Shown here: in pieces, positions 8,948 through 18,047 of the stretch
Numbering within the stretch: the first letter of the stretch is position 1
Layout: every line of letters begins with the position of its first letter
NCBI GenBank assembly: GCA_013289855.1
Contig: JABCZD010000009.1
Coordinates: 1-64,000, forward strand
Direction: 5' to 3'
From: Acidobacteriota bacterium
GTDB taxonomy: Bacteria > Acidobacteriota > Terriglobia > Acidiferrales > UBA7541
DNA: 64,000 bases
Position numbers and translations under genes: made by a program
The notes under the pieces: model-generated
The model's database searches: none
Told to the model about the DNA's origin: nothing
The model's input: the letters and a program-made list of their open reading frames with translations, nothing else

Positions 8948-9898
8948 ATGAAAATTTTAGTGTTGCTCGCGTGCGCGTTACTTTTTTCACCAGCGGTTCG
9001 CATGCCTGCGGCGATTACTCCTCGCACAAACACGCCGGCGGCGACTGCTGCGCGGAAACACGCGCTGGAAGTCGTGGTGCTCGGCTCCGGAGGGCCGCGA
9101 CCGTTTGGGCGCGCGGGTTCCAGCTTCATCGTGATGGTCGATGGCACGCCGCGCATCCTGGTGGATGCCGGACCGGGCGCCTTCGTGCGCATTGGCGAAC
9201 TGCAGCTGGATTTGGAAAAGGTGGATACGGTTTTACTGACCCACCTGCACATCGACCACAGTGGAGATATGGCCGCATTCTTTAACGCGCGCGCGCTTAA
9301 CAGCGATGGGCCGATTACCTACCGCATATTTGGTCCGGACGGCGCTGGGCTTTTTCCCAAGACCTCGCGGTTCGTGGATTTGCTGGTGGGAGAAGGCGGC
9401 GCGTTTGCCTATCAAAAAACTTTTGGCGCTGACGAGACCTTCGCGGTCCGCAATCTAGCCATAAGTCTGGACTCGCCACGCACGACCATTGTCGATGAGG
9501 GCGGCTTGGTGGTTGAAGAGATCGCCACGCATCACGGGGATTGTCCTTCGGTGGCTTATCGCATTTCGTACCACGGCAGCGTGGTGGTCTTTTCGGGCGA
9601 TATGGACGCGTCGGCGCTGCCGAATTTAGTGCAATTGGCAAAGAACGCTGACTTGTTGGTTTTTAATTGTGCGGTGCTCGATCCGCCTGAATCGCCATCG
9701 CAATTGTACGAGCTGCACACGCCGCCAAGAAAAATTGGCGAAGCCGCGCAGCAGAGCGGTGTGAAAAGCCTGCTGTTGAGCCACCTGGCGCCGGACGTGG
9801 AAGGCAAGAAGGACGAAGTGCGCAAATCCATTGGTAGGTCATACAAAGGCCCGGTGGCCTTCGCGACCGACCGTTTGCGCGTGCCCATTGTGAAATAG
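8948..9898 (+). CDS. Secreted metallo-beta-lactamase-fold hydrolase
   Basis: A 316-residue protein with a signal peptide (about 1-22). The MBL fold is shown by HLHIDHSGD (Zn ligands), THHGDCPSV, FSGDMD and a late LLSHLAP histidine. This layout resembles RNase Z/arylsulfatase-like MBL proteins rather than true beta-lactamases. Export suggests a periplasmic substrate, possibly a phosphate or sulfate ester, but it is unproven. It follows the antiporter gene by 18 bases on the same strand and may be co-transcribed. Confidence 0.85.
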   Translation: MKILVLLACALLFSPAVRMPAAITPRTNTPAATAARKHALEVVVLGSGGPRPFGRAGSSFIVMVDGTPRILVDAGPGAFVRIGELQLDLEKVDTVLLTHLHIDHSGDMAAFFNARALNSDGPITYRIFGPDGAGLFPKTSRFVDLLVGEGGAFAYQKTFGADETFAVRNLAISLDSPRTTIVDEGGLVVEEIATHHGDCPSVAYRISYHGSVVVFSGDMDASALPNLVQLAKNADLLVFNCAVLDPPESPSQLYELHTPPRKIGEAAQQSGVKSLLLSHLAPDVEGKKDEVRKSIGRSYKGPVAFATDRLRVPIVK

Positions 9899-9961
9899 TC
9901 GTCGTGGGGCGAGCCTTGACACGCGAATTAAATCAAAGTGACTAAAGATTGAAGTTTTTTT

Positions 9962-10017
9962 AGTGGAGCTGATGGAATTCGAACCCACGACCTTCCCGGT
10001 TTCACCGGGACGCGCTC
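9962..10017 (-). pseudogene. tRNA fragment (3' half, altered anticodon arm)
   Basis: On the minus strand this matches the 3' half of the neighbouring tRNA-Ala: D-loop edge GAGCGCG, T arm with GGTTCGAAT, and acceptor strand CAGCTCCACT. The anticodon arm is replaced by a perfect hairpin, TCCCGGT-GAA-ACCGGGA. The 5' half is missing and the acceptor stem cannot form, so it is not a functional tRNA. Confidence 0.75.
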
Positions 10018-10036
10018 ATCGCTCATTCTAAACTTT

Positions 10037-10112
10037 TGGTGGAGCTGATGGGATTCGAACCCACGACCTCCTCGATGCCATCGAGGCGCGCTCCCAACTG
10101 CGCCACAGCCCC
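10037..10112 (-). tRNA. tRNA-Ala (anticodon GGC)
   Basis: A complete 76-base cloverleaf on the minus strand. The acceptor stem GGGGCTG pairs with CAGCTCC (one G-U). The D arm is GCGCAGTTGGGAGCGC, and the anticodon stem CCTCG/CGAGG encloses loop ATGGCAT, giving anticodon GGC at 10077-10079, which reads GCC codons. The T arm contains GGTTCGAATCC. Discriminator A and an encoded CCA (10037-10039) follow. It sits between two partial tRNA copies in the same orientation. Confidence 0.96.
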
Positions 10113-10131
10113 ACCGTTGTACAAACTTGCT

Positions 10132-10195
10132 AACCCACGACCTTCCCGGTTTCGCCGGGACGCGCTCCCAACTGCGCCACAGCCCACCGAACGAA
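10132..10195 (-). pseudogene. tRNA fragment (5' half, altered anticodon arm)
   Basis: On the minus strand it starts GGGCTGTGGCGCAGTTGGGA, almost identical to the 5' half of tRNA-Ala. It continues with the anticodon hairpin TCCCGGC-GAA-ACCGGGA and AAGGTCGTGGGTT, and then breaks off inside the T arm. The 3' acceptor strand is absent. Together with the fragment at 9962 it would make one whole tRNA, as if that gene were split around tRNA-Ala. Confidence 0.75.
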
Positions 10196-10291
10196 CGTTT
10201 CTAATGCTAACATCTAGGCGCTCGATTCGTCCATTGGCGAGCGAGGTTTTGCATAAATCTTTTTCTTCCAACGATTTTTGATGAGGTTCTC

Positions 10292-11257
10292 ATGAGCGGA
10301 TTGCGGTTGTGTTTTCGGGCGACGATAGCTGTCACGGCGTTGATGAGCCTTACCTATTCGGTCCACGGCCAAACCGCGCCGACTTCCAAAACGGAGACGC
10401 TGAAATTCGCGGCGGAGGTCACGCTCCTCGATTGCGAAGGCGTGCCTTGCATCGAAGCGCGCATCGGCGAAGGAAAAACGCTGAAACTGGCGCTGGACAC
10501 CGGAAACGTCTCCTCCGTGCTAGATAAAGATATCGCGGATGCCGCAGGCCTAAAGCCAACCAAGGCTATGCCTCCCGGTGCGCCAGCGGGGATGTTCATC
10601 ACCGCGATTCCCGCTGTGCATATCGGCGGAACGGCGGGAGCCACCGGAGAGGTTACGTTGCGCGAAGTTCCCACGCTGGGTTTGTCGCTCGGCGAAATGA
10701 TTGGACAAAAGCAAATGCCGGACGTCGCCGGCACGCTGGCGTACACTGCGTTCAAGGATCGTGTGTTGCAAATCGATTTTGTGGCGCACAAAGTGCGCAT
10801 CTCTGAACTGCTCACCAAGCCCGCGGAGTGCGGCGGCGTGTGCGATAAATTTTCCCTGATTACTTTCGGCAAGAAAGGTCCTGCGATCGTCGTCGCCGAA
10901 GGGTTTGCCATTAACGGCAAGCCCGTGACCGCGCAGGTGGACACCATGTATACCGGCACGCTGCTGGTGTACACGCTGTCGATCGACAAGCTGGGGTTAA
11001 GCGACGCCGCGAAAAGCGAAAAGACGGAAAGCTTTCCGTTCACGGATGGCGGCGTGGACATGAAATCCGCCCCCGCGAATAAAGAAAGTTTTCAGAACAC
11101 TACGCTGGGCGTCAGCGCGCCGATTGTGTACTTCCCTACTCCGGATGTGCACGAGCCGGACGGAATGTTTGATGCCACTGTGGGTCTGGGATTATTTTAC
11201 GGCTCGGTGTTGACGCTGGACTTTCGCGACATGACCATTTCGGTGGTCAAGCCATGA
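10292..11257 (+). CDS. Secreted retropepsin-like aspartic protease family protein
   Basis: A 321-residue protein with a signal peptide (about 1-26). The first half has LALDTGNVSSVLD, the catalytic DTG of pepsin-like folds. It is followed by the typical VAGTLAYTAF...IDF block at about residues 145-165. A second, weaker motif, QVDTMYTG (near 217), suggests a duplicated pepsin lobe. It may be a protease or a non-catalytic relative. ATGAGG precedes the start by a good distance. Its stop overlaps the start of the M28 peptidase by four bases (ATGA), so the two peptidase-like genes are co-translated. Confidence 0.8.
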   Translation: MSGLRLCFRATIAVTALMSLTYSVHGQTAPTSKTETLKFAAEVTLLDCEGVPCIEARIGEGKTLKLALDTGNVSSVLDKDIADAAGLKPTKAMPPGAPAGMFITAIPAVHIGGTAGATGEVTLREVPTLGLSLGEMIGQKQMPDVAGTLAYTAFKDRVLQIDFVAHKVRISELLTKPAECGGVCDKFSLITFGKKGPAIVVAEGFAINGKPVTAQVDTMYTGTLLVYTLSIDKLGLSDAAKSEKTESFPFTDGGVDMKSAPANKESFQNTTLGVSAPIVYFPTPDVHEPDGMFDATVGLGLFYGSVLTLDFRDMTISVVKP

Positions 11258-12853
11258 CCCGATCGAGTTGCGTTTTCGCTTCCCTGTTGCTAGCCGCCGC
11301 TTGCGGCGCCGCTTTTGCGCAAGGCCCCGATTGGGATGCGCTCGGCAAGCAATGGTGGTCGCACGTGCAATTTCTGGCGGATGACGCCCTCGAAGGCCGC
11401 GACACCGGCAGCCGCGGCTTCGAAAAAGCCGCTGATTACATGGCCGAGCAGTTTCGTGCCGGAGGTCTGCAGCCCGCGGGCGTCAACGGTTACCGGCAGC
11501 CCATGGATTTTGACGTAGTGCGCATCGACGAATCGCGAAGCTCTCTCGAGTTGCCGCGCGACGGAAAAGTCGAGGCGGTGAAATTGGGCGACGACGCCAT
11601 ACTCGGCGTGAATTCTCACGCGGCGGAAAATGTCGAAGCGGCCGCCGTCTTCGTGGGCTACGGGCTGACCGTCCCCGAATTGCACTACGACGATCTGGCG
11701 GGCCTCGACGTAAAAGGTAAGATCGCCGTCTTCGTTACTGGTGGCCCTGCGGATATGTCCGGGCCAATCAAAGCGCATTATCAATCGGGTGAGGAGCGCC
11801 GGCGCGCGCTGGTCAAAGCCGGAGTCATCGGCGTGATCGCCATTCCGAATCCCAAGAGCGCCGAAGTACCATGGTCGCGCATCGCCGCTTCGCGCTTCCA
11901 GCCACGCATGGAACTACGCGATCCTGGCCAGGACGTTCCGCCGCCTTTGCAGGTGAGCATTTTGTTCAATACCGACCGTGCGGAAATGCTGTTCGCCGGC
12001 AGCGGCCACGCTTTTCAAGACGTCCTTGCGGCCATCAATGCGGACAAGCCGCTTCCGCATTTTCCGCTGGCGGTGAAAATTCGTTCGCGCGTGGGCATGA
12101 CGCGCTCGGAGGTGAAGTCCGAGAACGTCGTCGGGTTGCTTCCGGGGAGTGATCCGCAGCTCAAGAATGAATACGTCGTCGTCAGCGCGCACCTCGATCA
12201 TCTGGGCATCGGTGAACCCGTCAACGGCGATCGCATCTACAACGGAGCGATGGACGACGCTTCAGGCGACGCTTCGCTGATCGAAATTGCGCGCGCGTTA
12301 AAAAATTCCGCGGCGCGGCCCAAACGATCGATTATTTTTCTCTCCGTAACTGGCGAAGAAAAGGGCGAACTCGGCTCGACATACTTTGCCGCGCATCCCA
12401 CGGTGACCGGGCGCCATCATCGCGGACATTAATATGGACATGTACCTCCCGCTGTTCCCCCTGAAATATCTCGAGGTTCAGGGCCTAGGTGAATCCAGCT
12501 TGGGCAAGGACGTTCGCGCGGTAGCCGAAGCGGCCGGCGTTCAGATCCAGGCGGACAAGGAGCCGGAGCACAATCGCTTTATTCGCAGCGACCAATACAG
12601 CTTCATCAAAAAAGGGGTCCCATCGCTGGCCTTCAAATTCGGCTACGTCCCAGGCACGCCGGAAGAAAAAATCTTCAAGGCCTGGTACAACCAGCGCTAC
12701 CACGCGCCCTCGGATGATGTAAATCAACCCGTCGACCTGGCGGCCGCGGCACAGTTCAACGCCATTCTGGAAAAATTGGTGCTGCGCGTAGCCGACGCCG
12801 AACAACGTCCGGCGTGGAAGCAAGACAGCTTCTTCCGCCGCTTCGTTCAGTAA
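11254..12853 (+). pseudogene. M28-family metallopeptidase, frameshifted
   Basis: The first frame (11254-12432) encodes a signal peptide, a PA-like insert (about 100-220) and the zinc-site start: SAHLDHLG, DDASGDAS and TGEEKGELGS. It then ends early. The second frame (to 12853) continues the same domain with NMDMYLP and the last ligand in RYHAPSDD. Removing one G from the GGG at 12409-12411 joins them as PTVTGAIIADINMDM, exactly the family pattern. So it is one about 532-residue aminopeptidase-type gene with a single-base insertion, either a real lesion or a sequence error. It overlaps the upstream retropepsin-like gene by four bases. Confidence 0.9.
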
Positions 12854-12873
12854 AACCCTCGGTCCGCTTCAAC

Positions 12874-13368
12874 TCAAATCAATTTTTGCGTGCGAAGCGG
12901 TTCGTTATGGATCTTTCTCGTCTTACGTCGGATTCCCCAGAGAATTGCTGCAGTGGTGCTATACGCCACCGAAAAGACCAGCGGAACGCACGCAAAAATT
13001 GGGCCGAGGCAATCTTCACCTTCACAGGTATGCGCGAACATCGCGTGCCAACCTTGCCACGCGTATTCGCGGATCGTCGACGTCCATTGGCCCCAGAGAC
13101 CAAACAGCAGCCAAATCGCCGGGAGCACCCACACGAAGAAAGCGGCCGCCGAAACGGATTTCCGATTTTTTACAAAACCAAAAATCACGCCTACCGCAAT
13201 GGGCACCGGCCATGGAGGAAAGAGGGTAATTTGATCGGAGAAGCGCCCAGCAATTTGGCTCACACCGATCGCAAATATGCATGCACAACCGGCGGCCGGC
13301 ACTCCAATGAGTTCCCAACCATGGTTCTTCGCGATTTCCGAGATGCGTCGCTCGAAGCGAAATATCAT
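12874..13368 (-). CDS. Small polytopic membrane protein of unknown function
   Basis: A 164-residue protein with four hydrophobic segments (about 18-38, 48-66, 72-95 and 125-146). The loop after segment three has a possible disulfide pair (HTCEGEDC). The membrane pattern argues for this strand over the competing frame on the plus strand. GGAG lies before the start. It is convergent with the M28 gene, only 20 bases away. No family is recognised. Confidence 0.65.
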   Translation of the reverse strand: MIFRFERRISEIAKNHGWELIGVPAAGCACIFAIGVSQIAGRFSDQITLFPPWPVPIAVGVIFGFVKNRKSVSAAAFFVWVLPAIWLLFGLWGQWTSTIREYAWQGWHAMFAHTCEGEDCLGPIFACVPLVFSVAYSTTAAILWGIRRKTRKIHNEPLRTQKLI

Positions 13369-13476
13369 GCCTCACTCCACAACCTCGAACTCATTATCTC
13401 AAAAGTATACATGGCTCTCTGAGCTTGCTCTAGCACTGTCGCGCGACTAGCTACAAGGTGAGAGACAACGACGTTA

Positions 13477-14367
13477 TCAGTGGGTCTTGCGCTCCGCCGA
13501 TGACGCGCACAAGTGCGTCAGAAATCCCAAATGCGTGCGCGTAAGCGAACGCCCACGCAGCACCAACGCGGCGATAGTTCGCGTGGCGGAGTCGTCCGCG
13601 ATTCGCACGAAACGGCAACGCGCGGATTTCTCGATGGCCATTTGCGGAACAATCGAAACACCCATGCCCGCGCCAACCATGCTGAGCAGGCTGCTGAATT
13701 GCCCGCTCTCGAAAATAATCTGCGGGTTTAGTCGCGCGCGGTCGCACGCGGCCACGGCGGTGTCGCGAAAGCAATGACCGTCGCGCAGCAGCAGAAAAGG
13801 TTCGGCGCGAAGATCCTTCAGCGAAAGGGACCGCCGCGCAGCGAGTTTGTGTTTCGCGGGCAGCGCCGCGAAAAGCCGTTCGGTAAGCAGCGGCGATATC
13901 TCAAACTCGTGCCCGCGAATGGGTAGCGCCAAGATGGCAACGTCAATAGTTCCGGCACGCAGACGGTCCAGCAGCACCGGCGTAATCTCCTCGATCACGG
14001 TCAGATGCGCTTGCGGAAATTTCTGTGAAAAACTCGTGAGATACGGCGGCAGCAAATAGGGCGCGACGGTGGGAATCACGCCGATGCTCACCGAACCGCC
14101 GACCGAATCCTTGTGTTCGACCACGTCGCCTTTGGCGGCTTCGAGCTCGCGCAGCACGCCCCGCGCACGTGGAAGAAAGGTCTTGCCCAAATCGGTGAGC
14201 CGCACGGAACGGCCCAGGCGATCGAACAGCCGGGCGCCAAGTTCATCCTCCAGCTTCATGATTTGCTGCGATAGCGATGGCTGGGAGACGTACGATTGTT
14301 CGGCGGCGCGAGAAAACGACCCCGTTTCAGCGACGGCGCAAAAATAACGAAGTTGATGGAGTTCCAT
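13477..14367 (-). CDS. oxyR: OxyR, peroxide-sensing LysR-type regulator
   Basis: A 296-residue LysR-type activator. The N-terminal helix-turn-helix (about 1-60, MELHQLRYF) is followed by the substrate-like regulatory domain. The diagnostic feature is GHCFRDTAVAAC, giving Cys199 and Cys208 at exactly the numbering of E. coli OxyR, where they form the peroxide-induced disulfide. It is divergent from the catalase gene, and the 134-base gap holds an OxyR-type site. The expected role is to activate katA on peroxide stress and probably to repress itself. Confidence 0.93.
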   Translation of the reverse strand: MELHQLRYFCAVAETGSFSRAAEQSYVSQPSLSQQIMKLEDELGARLFDRLGRSVRLTDLGKTFLPRARGVLRELEAAKGDVVEHKDSVGGSVSIGVIPTVAPYLLPPYLTSFSQKFPQAHLTVIEEITPVLLDRLRAGTIDVAILALPIRGHEFEISPLLTERLFAALPAKHKLAARRSLSLKDLRAEPFLLLRDGHCFRDTAVAACDRARLNPQIIFESGQFSSLLSMVGAGMGVSIVPQMAIEKSARCRFVRIADDSATRTIAALVLRGRSLTRTHLGFLTHLCASSAERKTH

Positions 14368-14396
14368 GAGGAGGCACGCATCTCACAAATAGAGTC

Positions 14397-14433
14397 ATAG
14401 GCTGTGCCTATCCATCGTATCCGAACTATCTAT
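14397..14433. promoter_or_regulatory. Putative OxyR-binding site
   Basis: The gap between oxyR and the catalase gene contains ATAG-N7-CTAT-N7-ATCC-N7-CTAT. The known tetramer-binding pattern of OxyR is four such quarter-sites spaced by seven bases (ATAG-N7-CTAT-N7-ATAG-N7-CTAT). Three quarters match perfectly and one matches two of four bases. Spacing is exact throughout. It lies 30 bases from the oxyR start and 68 from the catalase start. Confidence 0.8.
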
Positions 14434-14501
14434 TGGAAGTATAGGTCGCGGCAGCCTATCCTTTCTTCGCAGTCGCAATTTGTGTGAACTGAGGAGAGCT
14501 T

Positions 14502-16031
14502 ATGTCGAACGAAAAGAAAAAATTGCCTGAAGAAAAAGATCTGCACATCGAACGGCCGAAATTCATGACCACGGATTCCGGGCGCCCCGTGGGCGACAAC
14601 CAGAATTCGTTGACGGTTGGACCGCGCGGTCCGGTGGTCTTTGAAGACTTCCTGCTGTTTGAAAAGATGGCGCACTTCAACCGCGAGCGCATCCCGGAGC
14701 GCGTGGTGCACGCCAAGGGTTCCGGCGCTCATGGCCACTTCGTGGTCACCAAGGACATCACCAAATACACCACCGCGAAGTTGTTCAGCAGTGTGGGCAA
14801 AAAGACTCCGACGTTCATCCGCTTCTCCACCGTCGGCGGCGAAAAAGGTTCCGCCGACACAGAACGCGACCCGCGCGGCTTTGCGCTGAAGTTTTACACG
14901 GAAGAAGGCAACTGGGACATGACCGGCAACAACACGCCGGTATTTTTCATTCGCGATCCTTTGAAATTCGGCGATTTCATCCACACGCAGAAGCGCGACC
15001 CGCAGACGAATTTGAAGTCGCCCACGATGATGTGGGACTTCTGGTCCCTCTCGCCCGAATCCCTGCATCAGGTCACCATTCTCTTCTCCGACCGCGGCAC
15101 ACCCGACGGCTACCGTCACATGGACGGTTTTAGTAGCCATACTTTTAGCTTGATCAACGCCAAGAACGAACTCTTCTATTGCAAATGGCACTTCAAGACC
15201 AAGCAAGGCATCAAGAATTTCGACGGCGACAAGGCCAGCGCGATGCGCGGCATCGATCCGGACTACGCGCAACGCGATCTGTTCGACGCCATCGCCAAGG
15301 GCAACTACCCCAAGTGGACCGTCTCCGTGCAAATCATGCCGGAAAAAGATGCCGACACGTATCACCTCAATCCGTTCGATCTCACCAAAGTATGGCCGCA
15401 CAAGGATTATCCGCTGCACGAAGTCGGCGAACTTGAACTCAACCGCAACCCGGAAAATTATTTCGCGGAAGTCGAGCAGGCCGCCTTTGAGCCGCGCAAC
15501 ATCGTTCCGGGCATGGGCTACTCGCCAGACAAAATGCTGCAAGCGCGCCTGATCTCGTATCCTGACGCGCATCGCTACCGCTTGGGCGTCAACTACGAAG
15601 TCCTGCCGGTGAACAAGCCGCAGTGCCCGTTCGCCACCTACAACCGCGACGGCGCGATGCGCTTCGATGGCAACTACGGCGCGCAACCCAACTACGAGCC
15701 CAACAGCTTTGGCGGCCCAACGCAGGACCCGGCGTACCGCGAGCGCCCGAAGCTGGTCAGCGGCACAGTGGATCGCCACAATCACCGCAACGACAGCGAT
15801 TATTATTCGCAGCCGGGCGACCTCTTCCGTTTGATGGATGCGGGCGCCAAGCAGCGCCTCATCGACAACATCGTGGGCAGCCTCGGCAACGGCGTTCCCA
15901 AGCGCATTCAAGAGCTGCAGATCCAGCATTTCTACAAGGCCGATCCAGCGTACGGAACCGGTGTGGCCAAGGGCCTGGGCTTGGACATCAACGCCGTGGT
16001 CGCGAAAAAACAAGCCAGCGCCGCGGACTAG
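14502..16031 (+). CDS. katA: Monofunctional haem catalase KatA
   Basis: A 509-residue catalase converting hydrogen peroxide to water and oxygen. The active-site His70 is in [12 protein letters not shown], with the distal haem-pocket segment [10 protein letters not shown] next. VFFIRDP follows, and the proximal haem ligand Tyr is in [11 protein letters not shown]. Length matches small-subunit (clade 3-like) catalases with an NADPH site. GAGGAG sits before the ATG. It is divergent from oxyR across an OxyR-type operator, and a hairpin terminator follows. Confidence 0.96.
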   Translation: MSNEKKKLPEEKDLHIERPKFMTTDSGRPVGDNQNSLTVGPRGPVVFEDFLLFEKMAHFNRERIPERVVHAKGSGAHGHFVVTKDITKYTTAKLFSSVGKKTPTFIRFSTVGGEKGSADTERDPRGFALKFYTEEGNWDMTGNNTPVFFIRDPLKFGDFIHTQKRDPQTNLKSPTMMWDFWSLSPESLHQVTILFSDRGTPDGYRHMDGFSSHTFSLINAKNELFYCKWHFKTKQGIKNFDGDKASAMRGIDPDYAQRDLFDAIAKGNYPKWTVSVQIMPEKDADTYHLNPFDLTKVWPHKDYPLHEVGELELNRNPENYFAEVEQAAFEPRNIVPGMGYSPDKMLQARLISYPDAHRYRLGVNYEVLPVNKPQCPFATYNRDGAMRFDGNYGAQPNYEPNSFGGPTQDPAYRERPKLVSGTVDRHNHRNDSDYYSQPGDLFRLMDAGAKQRLIDNIVGSLGNGVPKRIQELQIQHFYKADPAYGTGVAKGLGLDINAVVAKKQASAAD

Positions 16032-16062
16032 TCGGTCCATTCGCTGTCGAGAATGCAAGAGC

Positions 16063-16087
16063 GGGCGAGCCGATGTTTGGTTCGCCC
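16063..16087 (+). terminator. Terminator after the catalase gene
   Basis: The inverted repeat GGGCGA...TCGCCC starts 32 bases past the stop and is followed by the T-rich run TTTCTCTTT. This suits a rho-independent terminator for katA, although the stem is short. Confidence 0.6.
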
Positions 16088-16194
16088 TTTCTCTTTGTGC
16101 GCAAATCATGGCGAAGAATTCATTCGGTGATCATCCATTTCCCTTCGATTGAGGTACTGTAGAACGTCTTCTTTTTAGCTACTGAGGACACTTC

Positions 16195-17598
16195 ATGGCG
16201 AAACTCACATTTTTAGGTGCGGCGGGCTGCGTCACCGGCTCGAAATATCTGGTGGAAGCCGCGGGCAAACGCTTGCTGCTCGATTGCGGAATTTTTCAGG
16301 GTTCGCCGGAGCTGAGCGATCGCAACTTCGAGCCGCTATCGATCGATCCGAAAACCATCGACTACGTGGTGCTCACCCACGCGCATCTTGACCACACCGG
16401 CTGGCTGCCCTGTCTGGTGAAAGCTGGATTTAAGGGGCCGATCTTCGCGAATCCCGCGACCATCGATCTGACCGCCATTTTGCTCAAAGACTCCGCGCAC
16501 ATTCAGGAAGAGGATACGCTGCACGCGCAGAAACATGGCTATAGCCGGCACGCTGAGCCGCGTCCGCTGTACGTCAGCGAGGATGTCGACCCGGTCCTGA
16601 AGCTGCTGCAGCCGGTGCCGCGCACCGGACCGTTCACCGTGAGCCCGGAGTTTCAATTTGTGGCCTATGACGCCGGCCACATTCTGGGCTCAACCAGCCT
16701 GGTGCTGACGATCACCGAGCCCAGTAAGAAAACCGTGGTGATTTTTTCTGGAGACATCGGACGCTACGATCAGGTGATCCTGCAGGATCCGGTTACGCCG
16801 CCCACGCAAGCCGACGTGCTCCTCTGCGAATCCACTTACGGCGACCGCGAGCATGAAGCCGGGGATCCCGCGGCCGAAATTGCCGCGGTGGTGAATCGCG
16901 TCTCGCAGCGTGGGGGCTGCATCGTAATCCCCTCTTTCGCCATCGGCCGCACGCAGACTTTCATGTACTACTTGCGACAACTGGAAGACGCCAACAAAAT
17001 CCCACGCCTTCCGGTGTACGTCGATAGCCCGATGGCCATCAGCGCCACGGATTTGTATCTGAAATATTCCGCCGACCACGATAGTGAATTCCGCCAACTC
17101 AAAAGCGCCGATGGCGGCAAGGGCGACCCGCTGAACGTCCACGAATTTCACCTGACGCGCTCCGTGCAGGAATCCAAGGCCATCAATCAGGTGAAGAAAC
17201 CGTGCATCATCGTCTCCGCCAGCGGCATGGCCAGCGGCGGGCGCGTACTGCATCATCTCGAACAGCGCTTGCCGGATGCCCGCAACGCGGTGCTTCTGGC
17301 CGGCTTCCAGGCGGAGGGTTCGCGCGGGCGGGCGTTGCAGGACGGCGCAAAATCGATTCGGCTTTACGGACACGCGGTCGCGGTAAACGCCGAAGTCGTT
17401 TCGATGGGACAGCTCTCCGCGCACGCCGGCAAAAGCGAACTACTGCGCTGGCTGGGAGGCTTGCCGTCCGCGCCCAAGCAGACCTACCTCACCCACGGTG
17501 AACCGCAAGCGGCACGCGCCCTGCAGGGCGCAATTTCCGATCAGCTCCATTGGAAGGTGGATGTGGCCCAGTATTTGCATACCGTGGAACTTGCCTAG
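16195..17598 (+). CDS. Metallo-beta-lactamase/beta-CASP RNA nuclease family protein
   Basis: A 467-residue cytoplasmic protein of the beta-CASP group (CPSF-like RNA endo/exonucleases). Zn motifs are THAHLDHTG, DAGHILGS and SGDIGRYD. The beta-CASP insert (about 200-380) carries the signature SGMASGGRVLHH. The final motifs QLSAHAG and THGEPQAA complete the site. Length and motif order fit RNA-processing enzymes, though some family members have other substrates. It is single-gene, with its own promoter region after the catalase terminator. Confidence 0.92.
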   Translation: MAKLTFLGAAGCVTGSKYLVEAAGKRLLLDCGIFQGSPELSDRNFEPLSIDPKTIDYVVLTHAHLDHTGWLPCLVKAGFKGPIFANPATIDLTAILLKDSAHIQEEDTLHAQKHGYSRHAEPRPLYVSEDVDPVLKLLQPVPRTGPFTVSPEFQFVAYDAGHILGSTSLVLTITEPSKKTVVIFSGDIGRYDQVILQDPVTPPTQADVLLCESTYGDREHEAGDPAAEIAAVVNRVSQRGGCIVIPSFAIGRTQTFMYYLRQLEDANKIPRLPVYVDSPMAISATDLYLKYSADHDSEFRQLKSADGGKGDPLNVHEFHLTRSVQESKAINQVKKPCIIVSASGMASGGRVLHHLEQRLPDARNAVLLAGFQAEGSRGRALQDGAKSIRLYGHAVAVNAEVVSMGQLSAHAGKSELLRWLGGLPSAPKQTYLTHGEPQAARALQGAISDQLHWKVDVAQYLHTVELA

Positions 17599-17610
17599 AG
17601 TTGGTTTATC

Positions 17611-17664
17611 GGAGTGCGGAGGTTTACCCTGAGCGGCTTGCGCGAAGGGCTTGACGCCGCTTTC
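17611..17664 (+). repeat. Dispersed intergenic repeat, copy A
   Basis: The 54-base stretch GGAGTGCGG...GCCGCTTTC recurs inverted at 34173-34226 with only about three differences and one extra base. The internal core TTTACCCTGAGCG also occurs at 21980-21994 (as CGCTCAGGGTAAA). It looks like a repetitive extragenic element. Confidence 0.7.
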
Positions 17665-17944
17665 ACGGCCCTAACGGTTCTCGTCAAGTCAGATATTTTT
17701 ACAACCTTCGCGAAACATTTCCGCCGCTGGCTTCGTCTATATCGGCAAGACCACTCGTGGGGGCGGCAGACGAAATGCCAACCGGCAACCGAGAATTCGT
17801 CTACTGCCCCCGTAATTTTGGGAATACCGCTTCCCGCTGTTGCGGCGATTCTCCTCCAAATCACCCCTAGATTTCAAGTGCCTGATTGAATCGAAAATAC
17901 CTATGCATCGCTGAGCTAAATTTAGAATCCAATTCCTGCATCGT

Positions 17945-17995
17945 GAAAAAACGACCTGGCTCTCCCACCGTAAGTGCCGCGGTAGAAGAGCCAGG
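17945..17995 (-). terminator. Intrinsic terminator of the propeller gene
   Basis: On the minus strand CCTGGCTCT and AGAGCCAGG form a 9-bp stem enclosing 23 bases. TCG and six Ts follow. It lies about 50 bases past the stop of the gene ending at 18048. Confidence 0.85.
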
Positions 17996-18047
17996 GAACA
18001 ATGCGCAGTTGGAGTCGTCTACGCGTCTCGCCTTTCTTCCGGTAGGG

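Larger units (their letters stand above)
17599..18047. other. Intergenic stretch with a dispersed repeat and a terminator
   Basis: About 450 bases with no convincing gene. It holds a copy of the dispersed element at 17611-17664 and, near the far end, the terminator of the propeller gene. A short frame on the minus strand (17595-17864) looks random in composition. Confidence 0.55.

Noticed and set aside
12814..13422. Plus-strand frame overlapping the small membrane protein
   Set aside because: The minus-strand frame has four membrane segments and a ribosome-binding site; the plus frame has only basic low-complexity sequence.
14430..16109. 559-codon open frame opposite the catalase gene
   Set aside because: Composition is a shadow of katA codons on a GC-rich strand; no recognisable motif, and katA is certain.
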